Of a stretch of DNA of 64,000 bases, positions 9,162 to 17,610 are shown one piece after another. The DNA is taken from positions 1 through 64,000 of the forward strand of contig NZ_JAQBIE010000013.1 in the NCBI RefSeq assembly GCF_028294535.1, in the 5' to 3' direction. Below the pieces are notes generated by a model. The model ran no database searches, was not told the origin of the DNA, and saw nothing but the letters and a program-made list of their open reading frames with translations. Source of the DNA: Paracoccus onchidii (GTDB taxonomy: Bacteria; Pseudomonadota; Alphaproteobacteria; Rhodobacterales; Rhodobacteraceae). Both the position numbers and the translations under genes were made by a program. The first letter of the stretch is position 1. Every line of letters begins with the position of its first letter.

Positions 9162-11324
9162 TTATTCGAAAATGACCTGCGCCGGACCTTTCTGGACGCA
9201 ACCGATTTCCCAGATCTCTTCGCCTGCATCGCGGCAAGCCCGCATCAGTTGCCCTGCCTGACTGGCCGGCAGGGCAGCCAGCAACCCGCCCGAGGTCTGC
9301 GGATCAAAGACCAGTTGCCCGCGCGGCGTATCAGGGGTCGTGACCATGGCGATCACCGCGGAACGATTTGCGGCATATAGCGAACTGCGGATCCCTTGCC
9401 TGGCCAGTTCCTCGGCACCGTCCAGAATTGGCAAGGCACCAAGCTGGACCCGCAAGGTCGCGGTCGATTGCTCGGCCATTCCGGCCAGATGGCCCGCCAG
9501 ACCGAAACCGGTCAGATCGGTCATCGCACGCGCCCCGCCTTCCCCGGAACCCGCCAGTATCGCGGCAAGCCGGCCCTGATCCTGCGCCATGACCCGCCAT
9601 GCCCGCCCAACATGCGCCCCCGCCGCACGCTTTTGCATTTCAGCGGCCATGATTACGCCGCTGCCGATAGGTTTGGTCAGGACCAGAACATCCCCGGGAC
9701 ATGCGGCCTGCCCGATCGGTTCATCGACCAGACCAGTCACCGAAAACCCGATTGTCAATTCGGCCCCGACTGAACTGTGCCCCCCGATAATGGGCGCCCC
9801 GGCGCGCGCCAGCACCTTGCCTGCCGCCTCCATGATTTCTGCGAGGCTGCGGGCCTGAAGCTGTTCGGACATACGCGGCAAGGTGACCTGTATCAGGCTG
9901 GATTGCGGGCGTGCGCCCATCGCCCGGATATCACCCAGCGCATGCAATGCCGCAATCCGCGCCATCAGCGCAGGGTCGGACAGGAAAGACCGCAGGTGAT
10001 CCGTGGTCAGCACCTGTCTTGTTCCGCCCATTTCGATCACCGCGGCATCATCGCCCGGTCCGGTCAGAATATCGGCGCGCGCGACATCCGGTTGCCGTGC
10101 AAGAACCTGCCGCAGGGCAGCGCGCCCCATCTTGGCGCCACAACCGCCACAAAGCGGCTTCTCGCCCATTGCGTCACGCGCACCTGCCGCCAACCTCCGG
10201 GGCAGAGCCGGCGCTGGCATGTCGGGAAGGTCGTGCAATCTGGCCATGAAGCGCTGGTCGATCCGGTCCTTCCATCGCCAGATCCAATCACCTTGCATGC
10301 CCAGTCGCCATTTATCGGCAACGGCATCCCCCCCGGCCGCGATCAGACGCAACCAATCACGCTGAGGCCGAAAACGGCGGCGGGCCGGCCTGTCCATCAA
10401 CGCGTTGCGAAGATTGTGGAACAGGACGGGGGCCTGACGCACCGCGAAAACGCCGGCTTGCGGCCGTGGGGCAGTGCGCAGAACCGCGCAATCGCCGACG
10501 GCATGGATCGCAGGATCCGAACTGACCAGCCGTGCATCGGTCGCAACCCTGTCCCCTTGCATCAGCAATCCTTGCTGTCCCAGCCACCCCGCGACGCTGC
10601 CACCCCCGGCCCCGATCACCAGATCAGCCTTGTGACGGGTGCCATCGGCCAGCTCGACGCCGCCCTGTGTCACGGCCACCACCGCCGCACCACATGACAG
10701 ACGAATATCGGCGGCCTGCATCCGCGCACGGATCAGCCTGCGTGAACGCGCCGAAACCTCTCGCAAAGGCATTTGCTGGGCTTCGATGACATGGATCGGC
10801 ACATTGGGCAGGGCGCGACGGGCGGCAAGCGCAATCTCGCCCCCCGCAAGCCCGGCCCCGATGACCAGAATCCGCCCACCACCGGCGTCACGAAAGCGCT
10901 GCCAGACCTCGACAAACCGATCCGTTGGCTTGACCGGCACGGCATATCTGGCAAAGCCCGGAATGGCGTCGGTGGCCGAGCTGACGCCGATATCAATCGA
11001 CATCAGATCATAGGCCACCGGTCCGCGTCCCGCCAAGGTGATCATTCGCGACTCGCGATCCATACCCGTGGCCCGGTCCAGAATCAGGCGCGCCCCGGCG
11101 TGCCGGCACAGTTTTACCAGATCGATTGAAATCTCGTCGCGACAATAATGGCCGGCAATGAAACCGGGCAGCATCCCCGAATATTCAGCCACGGGGTTCG
11201 GATTGATCAGTGTCAGCCTTGCACCCGCCAACGGGCGCATCCCCCACTTGCGCAACAAGAGTGCATGGGTATGTCCTCCGCCGACCAGAACCAGATCACG
11301 AGAGACGGCAATATCAGGCTGCAT
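9162..11324 (-). CDS. selD: FAD oxidoreductase-SelD (selenophosphate synthase) fusion
   Basis: A 720 aa fusion. Residues 1 to about 370 are a NADH-dehydrogenase-like FAD/NAD(P) oxidoreductase, with VGGGHTH near 14-20 and a second Rossmann motif IGAGLAGGE near 155. Residues about 385-720 are selenide, water dikinase, which makes selenophosphate from selenide and ATP. The SelD active site is kept as Cys395-Gly-Ala-Lys398, aligning with Cys17/Lys20 of the E. coli enzyme. It uses Cys, not selenocysteine; no in-frame TGA is present. Fusions of this type are known; the oxidoreductase may supply reduced selenium (inference). The ATG behind GAAGGA is chosen over an upstream extension of 33 residues. 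No selA, selB or selU was seen in the window. Confidence 0.92.
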   Translation of the reverse strand: MQPDIAVSRDLVLVGGGHTHALLLRKWGMRPLAGARLTLINPNPVAEYSGMLPGFIAGHYCRDEISIDLVKLCRHAGARLILDRATGMDRESRMITLAGRGPVAYDLMSIDIGVSSATDAIPGFARYAVPVKPTDRFVEVWQRFRDAGGGRILVIGAGLAGGEIALAARRALPNVPIHVIEAQQMPLREVSARSRRLIRARMQAADIRLSCGAAVVAVTQGGVELADGTRHKADLVIGAGGGSVAGWLGQQGLLMQGDRVATDARLVSSDPAIHAVGDCAVLRTAPRPQAGVFAVRQAPVLFHNLRNALMDRPARRRFRPQRDWLRLIAAGGDAVADKWRLGMQGDWIWRWKDRIDQRFMARLHDLPDMPAPALPRRLAAGARDAMGEKPLCGGCGAKMGRAALRQVLARQPDVARADILTGPGDDAAVIEMGGTRQVLTTDHLRSFLSDPALMARIAALHALGDIRAMGARPQSSLIQVTLPRMSEQLQARSLAEIMEAAGKVLARAGAPIIGGHSSVGAELTIGFSVTGLVDEPIGQAACPGDVLVLTKPIGSGVIMAAEMQKRAAGAHVGRAWRVMAQDQGRLAAILAGSGEGGARAMTDLTGFGLAGHLAGMAEQSTATLRVQLGALPILDGAEELARQGIRSSLYAANRSAVIAMVTTPDTPRGQLVFDPQTSGGLLAALPASQAGQLMRACRDAGEEIWEIGCVQKGPAQVIFE

Positions 11325-11427
11325 CCGTTTTCCTTCAACTCTGGCACCCTCGTAGCGCGTGATCGGGAAAAGGCAAGAAAACTGCTTGACGCCCCTCGCG
11401 CCACGCCTTAAATCGCCCCTCACCTGT

Positions 11428-11504
11428 GGCGGAGTAGCTCAGTTGGTTAGAGCAGCGGAATCATAATCCGCGTGTCGGGGGTTCAAGTCCCTCCTCCGCT
11501 ACCA
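11428..11504 (+). tRNA. tRNA-Met(CAU), probably elongator
   Basis: A 77-base cloverleaf with encoded CCA. The acceptor arms GGCGGAG and CTCCGCT pair (one G-U at the end). The D-loop AGCTCAGTTGGTTAGAGC and T-loop GGTTCAAGTCC are standard, and the anticodon loop ATCATAA presents CAT. Overall it resembles the E. coli elongator tRNA-Met; a lysidine-modified tRNA-Ile2 also has CAU and cannot be fully excluded. It marks the left edge of a 6.8-kb foreign-looking block. Confidence 0.9.
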
Positions 11505-11789
11505 TTTACCTGTATCAGCCCTTGTTTATGCGGGGTGTTGGCTAGTCACCGCGGGCCTACCCGCCCACCCATCCGCCAACATCCTAGGTGCTTGATTGCG
11601 ATAGGTTGCGACAGCCGCACAGGGATTAGTCAGTCCACGCAGTCCGAAGAAACTTACCCGATTCTGCCTTAAGCGAAATTTCAAATCTGCTTCAGCTTTC
11701 ATTCAGCAGGCGGGGCGTCAGGCGCTTTGACGTCGAATACCTTCGTTCGGTGCCACTCCAAGAATGCCCGATGCTTTTCGGTCAGATCG

Positions 11790-12057
11790 ACTGAGGGTGC
11801 CACTGACGTATTCCAGTCCGTAGCATGTTGGGAATAGCGCGCCATTCGATGATCTGGTTCAGGGTTCGAACGACCCGTTCCGCAGGCAGTGAAAAGTCGA
11901 TCTCAATGCCCAGTCCTTCGCGGTTGAAGTCGTCCAAAACGTTTAGCAGCCGGAATTGCCGTCCATCCCCCAGCCTGTCGGCCATGAAGTCCATCGACCA
12001 GACCTCATTCGGGGCCTCGGTGAATCGTGTCTTCTTCATCGGAATCTCCTCGTTCAT
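11790..12057 (-). pseudogene. IS3-family transposase OrfB fragment
   Basis: The fragment carries the first part of the DDE integrase core: [19 protein letters not shown] with the first catalytic Asp, then [20 protein letters not shown]. This is the IS407-group pattern. The second catalytic Asp region (normally RCDNGPEYVSG) is broken by a frameshift: about 20 bases from the end of homology the reading frame jumps, and [11 protein letters not shown] appears in another frame. The third acidic residue and C terminus are absent. Just beyond (11699-11803, minus) a short open segment ends APDAPPAE; it is unidentified. Confidence 0.8.
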
Positions 12058-12129
12058 CCTGCCGAGAAAATTCTACTTCCGAATCGCCTTAAGATCGGGG
12101 GGGATTACCGAGCGTCGGATGAATCCCGA

Positions 12130-12213
12130 ACCGGCCACCATATGTTCACCCTTCCGCGCTGCAAGCGCCACCTTCGCCTTGAACTCAGGCGAAGGCTGCT
12201 TCCGTTTCGACAT
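12130..12213 (-). pseudogene. IS3-family OrfA N-terminal remnant
   Basis: An ATG behind AGGAGATC begins the usual OrfA opening (FKAKVALAAR). After about 28 codons the similarity to the OrfA helix-turn-helix is lost, and the frame passes into the deletion junction leading to OrfB. It marks the 5' end of the element whose terminal repeat ends at 12293. Confidence 0.7.
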
Positions 12214-12354
12214 CTCTGATCTCCTTCTCGTCGAAGATCAGCAGACAGCAAATCATAGCTTGCGGCAGCGTCCGATTTCCTGGGGATAGCTCAGACATGA
12301 GGTGGACCGCACTGCCGAAGGATATATGATTGCGGCGAAAACATCTTGTCGATT

Positions 12355-13890
12355 TCATCTGTATGTTTTCACATGAGGATATCCATATTCATCCAGAACC
12401 AGGTCATAGTCGGAAAGGTCTAGATCGGACTCCGAGTGCAGGATCGCGATGCGTCCCCTGCCTAGCCCGGGTGTGTCCATGCGCGACAATGAACTCATCG
12501 GAATCCCCCTCTCCTCCAGCATGGAAACTAGATAGCCTTGGGTAATGCGCTCGGAAACGTTCCTATAGGTCAGGAACAGCCGGTCGCGTGGTTTCAGAAA
12601 AACATGAACCTCAAGCGGCGGTCCTGCATCCAGCTTCTGCATTCTGCGCCAAACTTGCGGCAGGGTCGCGGATCGGTGAAGAATGCTCGAATGTGACCGC
12701 CGCAGTGCGCGTGCGACCGTTTCGCGCAGGCCCGGGCGCATACGCTGTGCGGCTTCGCGCCACTCGCCGATCCGTCCTGATGCGGTTGATCCCGTCCTGT
12801 AGGCGACCTGATGATGAGACTGGATCCTGTAGAGAAAGTTACGTTTCTTGGCCTCGTGGGGGCACGGATCGGCCAATCGGTCGCGCGCTTCCGCAACCAC
12901 TTCCGAAACAGGGCGATCCTGCCCTTGGAGGACGAAGGGCTCGCGGCAATAGATTCCCTCACCGAGACATATGGTTGTGGCGCCCAGAAAGGCGGCCTCT
13001 AGCCCGACGGTGCTGTTGATCGTGAGGCAGATGCTGGTCGACAGAATCGTCTCTTCGAGCGAAGAAACATCGTCGATCTCAATTCGTTCATGCTGCGGCA
13101 GGTTGAGACGTGTATTCGGCCTTTCCTCGGGATGGGGACGGACGACGACCTTCCAGTCCTCGCCCATCGCACAGGCGAACTTCACCGCGTAGGAGACAAG
13201 GTCCCGCATCTTCAGCATTCGGTTGCCGAACAGGAGGATGTTGCTGTCATCCTGAACCTGCAGAGGAACGAGGATGCGCGGCACGCTCCGCCGCGCCCCT
13301 GCATCGAGTTGGTCATGGTATTTCTGCAGGTGCGGACTGACAGAGGTCGGCGGCTCAGCCGTCTGGACCGTGCCCCGCGCCAGGGCAGAGAACCCGTTGA
13401 CACCTTCGGAGTCGTAGAAGATCGAATTTCCGGCGATCCCCCTCTCCATGTAGCCGCCAGAAATGCCGTGGTGATCCTTGTAGCAGCGCAGTGCATTGGC
13501 CGTCGCGCCGGTATAGCCGTTCCAGACGCAGATCATCCCAGGCCGAATCCGGTCGAGAACATAGGAATAACGCCGAAAAATCTCGCGGTTCTTCCGCTCC
13601 TGCAAACGTCCTCCATTGGCCCATGCCCGCTGCATGTCCAGCGGACAGAGTTCGTTGAGGGTCGGTACAGATTGCGGCCTGTAGCTTTTTGGCACCGGCG
13701 CGGTTGCCATAGGAATGACCCCGACCCCATGGGCCAGAAACATCGCACCACCGCGCTCAAACCGATCCACGAAGACAGTGGGGAACCAGCCGGCATCTTT
13801 TAGAGAGAGCGCCAGCGGCAGGATGCGCTGCCGGTTTTCCAGCCCATCACCGCATTGGATGACGGCAATCGGACGCCTATCAAAGAGCAT
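12355..13890 (-). CDS. capsule polysaccharide biosynthesis protein (KpsS/KpsC-like)
   Basis: Roughly 511 aa, resembling the Capsule_synth family (PF05159; KpsC/KpsS, beta-Kdo transferases that build the lipid linker of capsules). Family patterns are YMERG...DSEGVNGFS, LVPLQVQDDSNILL, VVVRPHPEE and NSTVGLEAAFLGATTICLGEG. About 110 C-terminal residues after the family core are not recognised. The start is ambiguous: ATGs at 13902 and 13890 overlap the end of the upstream glycosyltransferase gene by 23 or 11 bases, indicating coupling; an in-frame ATG at 13938 would overlap by 59. The gene ends 61 bases from the IS terminus at 12293. It probably acts at the cytoplasmic membrane on a surface polysaccharide. 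Confidence 0.75.
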   Translation of the reverse strand: MLFDRRPIAVIQCGDGLENRQRILPLALSLKDAGWFPTVFVDRFERGGAMFLAHGVGVIPMATAPVPKSYRPQSVPTLNELCPLDMQRAWANGGRLQERKNREIFRRYSYVLDRIRPGMICVWNGYTGATANALRCYKDHHGISGGYMERGIAGNSIFYDSEGVNGFSALARGTVQTAEPPTSVSPHLQKYHDQLDAGARRSVPRILVPLQVQDDSNILLFGNRMLKMRDLVSYAVKFACAMGEDWKVVVRPHPEERPNTRLNLPQHERIEIDDVSSLEETILSTSICLTINSTVGLEAAFLGATTICLGEGIYCREPFVLQGQDRPVSEVVAEARDRLADPCPHEAKKRNFLYRIQSHHQVAYRTGSTASGRIGEWREAAQRMRPGLRETVARALRRSHSSILHRSATLPQVWRRMQKLDAGPPLEVHVFLKPRDRLFLTYRNVSERITQGYLVSMLEERGIPMSSLSRMDTPGLGRGRIAILHSESDLDLSDYDLVLDEYGYPHVKTYR

Positions 13891-15496
13891 ATTCGACATC
13901 ATGTGCAAAGATGGAACGTACAACCAGGACAGCATCATCTTGGGTCTGAAACAGTCGATTCGCCTCGCGGAAATTGGCGTCTATACTGGTTCTCAGATGT
14001 TCTGATCCGGACTCGATCCCTTCGATCAAACCAATGACCTCGTCAGCTGTATCCGCCTTGGTGGCTATCTCCAGCGGCAGAAGCGGCTGTGCGCCGAGGG
14101 TGTTGGTAATGACAATGCAACTGCTGAGCAGGGCCTCTACCATCTTGATGTTCAAGCCTCCCGGAATGATCACCGGCGAAAGAAGGACGTCGATCTGGTC
14201 GTAAAAACTGCCTATGAACTCTACGCGTCCGAGAGAGGTGACCTCGTCCCTGAGAAAAACGATGTCCTGAACCGTCGGATTGTCCGAGATAGCTCCTGCT
14301 ATCAGGAATTTACTCTCAGGAGTATGGTGATGAATGCTCGGCCACCACTCTGACAATATAAACTCGAGTGCTCTGATATTTGCATCCATGCCAGACCCCA
14401 GAAATCCGAAGGTCAGCGACTGCATAGATCGTGGCAGACGACCAGGTCTGGCGCCACCAATATAGGGAACAGGGATATTGACAACATTCGTCAACCCGTA
14501 ATCTTCCTCGAAGATGTCCTTGTCTCGCTGCGAGATCGCGAGCACATGATCAGCCTCCCGCAATACAGAAATTTCCTTCTCCCGCTCGGCCTCCATGTCA
14601 AATATCGACTCTGCCACTGCATCAGAATGCTGCGCCAGTCGCATGGTATGAACATCATGGGTATCGTAGATTAGCCGCGCCCCATCGAGATCAATGGACC
14701 GCAGCAGATCACTCCACCAGATATAGGACGCCAGCACGCTGTCATAGCTTTGTGTAGCAAGAAGTCTTTCGACGAGTTCCTTGGCGGCCGGAGAACTCAG
14801 CGGCCCCATGCGTTCCTGCAATGTCAGCGGAAAACGTGGCCGAATGCCTTCGGCCTTGCATTGTGTCTCGTAAGCTTTGCGTTCCTCCGTCTTCAGCGCA
14901 CGCGGGGTCGAAAACCATTCTGTCCGGTTCGAAAGAAGGCGCAGGTAACGTTCCTTGGACCTGAAGTCCTGGGAACCGGATGCCCGTAAGACGATATCGA
15001 CTTCGAACCCTGCGTTCAGCAGGGCCATCACGGTCGAGCACGCCCTTTGGTGGGATCCCATCTCTGGGGGACAGAACATTCCGGGAAACAGGAACAGGAC
15101 TCGTCGCGCACCGGGAACCGAGGGACGGCTATACGGCACCAAATGTCCGTCGGGGTACAGGGTTCTGACAGATCTCATGCGAAGGGTCAGCAGGAACCCC
15201 AGCAATTCAGTCGGCAAAGCAGCATGATCGTTTTCAGAGGGAATAATCAGGTCGAACGCCATCCAGAGATCAATGTCTGCCGGTTCAAAGCCGAGATCAG
15301 CCTCTACACCATCCAGCGCGTGTGAAGACAGCCCGTAGACAGGGCGATCGGCCTTGGTGGCTATCGCTTCGACAACTGCTTTCCAGCCAGCCTGATCCTT
15401 TGTTGCGATCGGATCCAGAACCACGACTAGCGGCGGAGGAAGGCGATCCACGGCATTGCCACGCTGGGAAGTTTTTGCCCGATAGAGAAAGATCAT
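13880..15496 (-). CDS. glycosyltransferase, GT4-like
   Basis: About 538 aa. The C-terminal half looks like a GT-B retaining glycosyltransferase of the GT4 / Glyco_trans_1_4 type: YDTHDVHTMR, then a short interdomain region, FGFLGSGMDANIRALEFIL opening the nucleotide-sugar domain, and VLLSPVIIPGGLNIKMVEAL where the donor-binding acidic/EX7E region lies. The N-terminal approximately 130 residues are not assigned. Donor and acceptor are unknown. It overlaps the KpsS/KpsC-like gene downstream, so they form one operon. The start at MIFLYRAK is chosen; an ATG at 15553 would add 19 residues. Neither has a strong ribosome-binding site. Confidence 0.75.
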   Translation of the reverse strand: MIFLYRAKTSQRGNAVDRLPPPLVVVLDPIATKDQAGWKAVVEAIATKADRPVYGLSSHALDGVEADLGFEPADIDLWMAFDLIIPSENDHAALPTELLGFLLTLRMRSVRTLYPDGHLVPYSRPSVPGARRVLFLFPGMFCPPEMGSHQRACSTVMALLNAGFEVDIVLRASGSQDFRSKERYLRLLSNRTEWFSTPRALKTEERKAYETQCKAEGIRPRFPLTLQERMGPLSSPAAKELVERLLATQSYDSVLASYIWWSDLLRSIDLDGARLIYDTHDVHTMRLAQHSDAVAESIFDMEAEREKEISVLREADHVLAISQRDKDIFEEDYGLTNVVNIPVPYIGGARPGRLPRSMQSLTFGFLGSGMDANIRALEFILSEWWPSIHHHTPESKFLIAGAISDNPTVQDIVFLRDEVTSLGRVEFIGSFYDQIDVLLSPVIIPGGLNIKMVEALLSSCIVITNTLGAQPLLPLEIATKADTADEVIGLIEGIESGSEHLRTSIDANFREANRLFQTQDDAVLVVRSIFAHDVEYAL

Positions 15497-15929
15497 GATT
15501 TGGTTCACACCCTGCGTTAGCAATAATCCATTGGCCCATCTCGCGCCTAGCATCCAAGTCTAGAGGCAACAACCAACGCGCGTCACCAGTGAATGTATCC
15601 AGTATGTGCGCGCAAGTGTCCATGCTGCGGCATGCACTGCCGCAGCATATCTCACGCCTACATGGACCACGCAGATGCGGCGTCTCATTGCGATGAATAG
15701 TTTTCGGGTCTGTGTAAGCTCCATTCTGACACGAACCGCAAACAACCTCGCAAGACTGCCCGGTTCATAACGCAACGCAACGCTGCGCTAAGCTAACAAG
15801 ATAGCCGTATCTGAAACCCGCATGGGCCGGACCAGACACACAAAGTTCATGACATTCCCCGTCTGTGGGTTGTTGACCGGCTGTTTTCATGCTCTTTTTC
15901 TTGGCGAACAGTTACAGCCAGAAAGTTCT
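15497..15929. other. intergenic region with perfect 11-bp hairpin
   Basis: A 433-base gap lies between the divergent glycosyltransferase and sulfotransferase genes. It holds a perfect 11-bp inverted repeat: ATGCTGCGGCA at 15622-15632, a five-base loop, and the complementary arm at 15638-15648. No T-run follows. It lies about 125 bases upstream of the glycosyltransferase start, so it could be an operator or a 5'-leader structure. Upstream in-frame ATGs of the sulfotransferase frame at 15822 and 15849 fall here, but the family homology starts later. Confidence 0.5.
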
Positions 15930-16727
15930 ATGGATACTCCTATTTTTCACATGGCCAGCTTCTCGCGCTCGGGCGAGACGCTCGTGCTACGTTGCTTGAG
16001 TGCTCACCCTCAGATCGAGGTCGTCCATCAGATCTTGGAACCCGATACGGCAGAGGATTTGAAACTCTTTAGGGCGTTGACTAAACGCGAAGAGCGTAGC
16101 ATTCCGCAGGACGATCCGCTTGTCGCGCATCGCAAGTTGGCTCCGGGTAACATCTTGCTGCTCAAGAACGCAGTATGGACGCACAAGTATCCCCGCCGTG
16201 GGTTCACACTGGTCCGAAATCCATTCTCTGTCGTGACAAGCGCGTATCGCGATATACCGGCGCGAGACCAGGGCAAGCACCAGAAAAAGCAGCAGTTCCG
16301 TTGGGCCGAGGGGATCGACCCGCTTACTTTCGGACTGATGGGCGAGGACCCAACCCTGACCGGCTTCACTGTTCTTTATACTCGGAAGATGCTGCAGGAT
16401 CGCTATGATGGCCTGCCCTTCGTGCGCTATGAGGATTTCGTTCAGGATCCTGAGCGGTTCCTGCGCAAGATAGTGGCACACTTGGGACTCGAATGGGATG
16501 ACAAGGTGATGAGGTCCCATGAACTCTATGCGGAAGGCGAGACGGGCCATGGCGGGATAAAATTGTGGAAGCCGATCAACAAGGCCTCGACGGAGAAGTA
16601 CCAGCGGCTGACGGAGCAGCAGCGGGCACATATCTACGGCATCGCTTGGGATGCGTTGCGTCAGTACGGTTACAATTGGGATGGCCAGGCGCTGACCCTG
16701 CGGGATGATGTTGAGGGTATGCTGTGA
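15930..16727 (+). CDS. sulfotransferase-family protein
   Basis: A 265 aa cytosolic sulfotransferase-fold protein that should transfer sulfate from PAPS to an acceptor. The 5'-phosphosulfate loop region ASFSRSGETLVLRCLSAHP lies near residues 9-27, and the 3'-phosphate motif LVRNPFSVVTSAYR follows mid-protein. The C-terminal part has the common VRYEDFVQDPERFLRKI and LGLEWDDKVM patterns. Set beside capsule-type and GT4 genes, it may sulfate the same polysaccharide (inference). Start chosen at MDTPIFHMASF because homology begins there; the ribosome-binding site is weak. Confidence 0.8.
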   Translation: MDTPIFHMASFSRSGETLVLRCLSAHPQIEVVHQILEPDTAEDLKLFRALTKREERSIPQDDPLVAHRKLAPGNILLLKNAVWTHKYPRRGFTLVRNPFSVVTSAYRDIPARDQGKHQKKQQFRWAEGIDPLTFGLMGEDPTLTGFTVLYTRKMLQDRYDGLPFVRYEDFVQDPERFLRKIVAHLGLEWDDKVMRSHELYAEGETGHGGIKLWKPINKASTEKYQRLTEQQRAHIYGIAWDALRQYGYNWDGQALTLRDDVEGML

Positions 16728-16828
16728 TCCACTCTGACCGCGCGTCCCCAAGTTGCTCAACAATCCTGGCTTGATCAGAGATTGTCGCGCCACGCCCAAG
16801 TGCCAGGCCCGCTTGTCCAATCTTTCGA

Positions 16829-16868
16829 CAACCCACGACGGAAAATCCACGTTTACGTGCGTGGGTTG
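16829..16868. other. nested inverted repeats downstream of sulfotransferase
   Basis: Outer arms CAACCCACG (16829-16837) and CGTGGGTTG (16860-16868) enclose a second small hairpin, CACG/CGTG (16848-16851 and 16856-16859). No T-run follows. It could end the sulfotransferase transcript or be a relic of a mobile element. The rest of 16728-16917 shows nothing recognisable. Confidence 0.4.
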
Positions 16869-16917
16869 ATCATTCGGCGTCCAGCCTGGGCGTTAAAAAG
16901 GGGGGCTATATACTTAA

Positions 16918-17185
16918 CTAGCCAGTGAAGGGCACGCCCATGCGAATGGACATAGCGTGCCTCGAAACCTCGAACAGGCCTGCCATCGCAGACACGTCAT
17001 CATTCAGCCTCGCCCGTTCGCGATTTATTGCGTCACGGGGCATCAAGAGATTGGCAGCAAACTTATTGGCCTCCGTCTCCTCTTTCGGCCCGATCAGGGT
17101 GTTGTGGTATTTTCCAACCTCGGTGCTTCGATATGCTCTGTCATCATCTATGCCATCACCGACAAGATGCCGGTGAAGCATGTAA
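16918..17185 (-). pseudogene. ImmA/IrrE-type metallopeptidase, C-terminal remnant
   Basis: This is the C-terminal half of an ImmA/IrrE-family zinc peptidase. Reading in from the IS edge, IHYMLHRHLVGDGIDDD matches the second half of the HExxH helix and what follows. EETEANKFAANLLMPRDAI is the family's second metal-ligand helix, and the C-terminal LFEVSRHAMSIRMGV is typical. The His-Glu of HExxH and everything before it are gone, replaced by an IS3-family end at 17186. Such peptidases usually cleave a repressor next to an XRE gene in mobile elements; no XRE partner is present. Confidence 0.8.
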
Positions 17186-17610
17186 TGAATAGCCCCGCGT
17201 TTCCTAGACGCCTTCGGGTCTCGGTTTCCGCTGCCGTTCGAACTCTACGGGCGACAGCATCCCGTTTCTCGCATGCTTGCGCTTCGGATTGTAGAACATC
17301 TCGATGTAATCGAACACATCCTGCCTGGCTTTTACGCGGGTTCTGTATGTCCTGCGTCTGATCCGTTCGCGCTTGAGCAGGTTGAAGAAGCTCTCCGCGA
17401 CCGCGTTGTCATGGCAGTTGCCGCGCCGGCTCATGGAATGTTCCAGATTGTGGGAACGTAGGAAGGCGGCCCAGTCCATGCTGGTGAATTGGCTGCCTTG
17501 GTCCGAATGGATCAGGACCTTCCCCTTAGGCTTTCGACGCCAGACCGCCATATGCAGAGCCTGCAACACAACATCAGTCGTCTGCCGGCTCTGCATCGAC
17601 CAGCCGAACC
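17186..17610 (-). mobile_element. truncated IS3-family element
   Basis: A second, different IS3-family remnant. Its 3' end is at 17186, reading TGAATAGCCCCGCGTTTC on the plus strand, a typical IS3 terminal repeat. It contains the C-terminal half of OrfB. OrfA, the N-terminal half of OrfB and the other terminal repeat are deleted; homology stops near 17606-17615 at the fusion with an unrelated gene. Insertion cut an ImmA-type gene, and a later deletion removed the gene's 5' part together with the IS 5' part. Confidence 0.8.
17204..17610 (-). pseudogene. IS3-family transposase OrfB, 3' fragment
   Basis: About 135 codons of an IS3-family (IS3/IS150-like) DDE transposase. VLIHSDQGSQFTS carries the second catalytic Asp, NCHDNAVAESFFNLLKRE the catalytic Glu, and VFDYIEMFYNPKRKHARNG the usual C-terminal block. 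The first catalytic Asp is lost. The frame can be read further to an ATG at 17659, but residues before GWSMQSRQTTDVV come from the fused neighbour and are not transposase. Confidence 0.85.

Larger units (their letters stand above)
11782..12293 (-). mobile_element. internally deleted IS3-family element (IS407-like)
   Basis: A decayed insertion sequence reading leftward. Its outer end is at 12293, where the minus strand begins TGAGCTATCCCCAGGAAATC, a typical IS3-family terminal repeat. The start of OrfA follows (ATG at 12213 behind AGGAG; MSKRKQPSPEFKAKVALAAR), but it runs into OrfB sequence after about 25 residues. The far end and second inverted repeat are missing. About half of a normal 1.2-kb element remains, so it cannot move by itself. 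Confidence 0.8.

Noticed and set aside
9162..11324. Selenocysteine in SelD
   Set aside because: The active-site position is a normal Cys codon and no in-frame TGA interrupts the gene.
11782..17610. Composite transposon carrying the polysaccharide genes
   Set aside because: The two IS remnants have different ends and transposase types, and each lacks one terminus.
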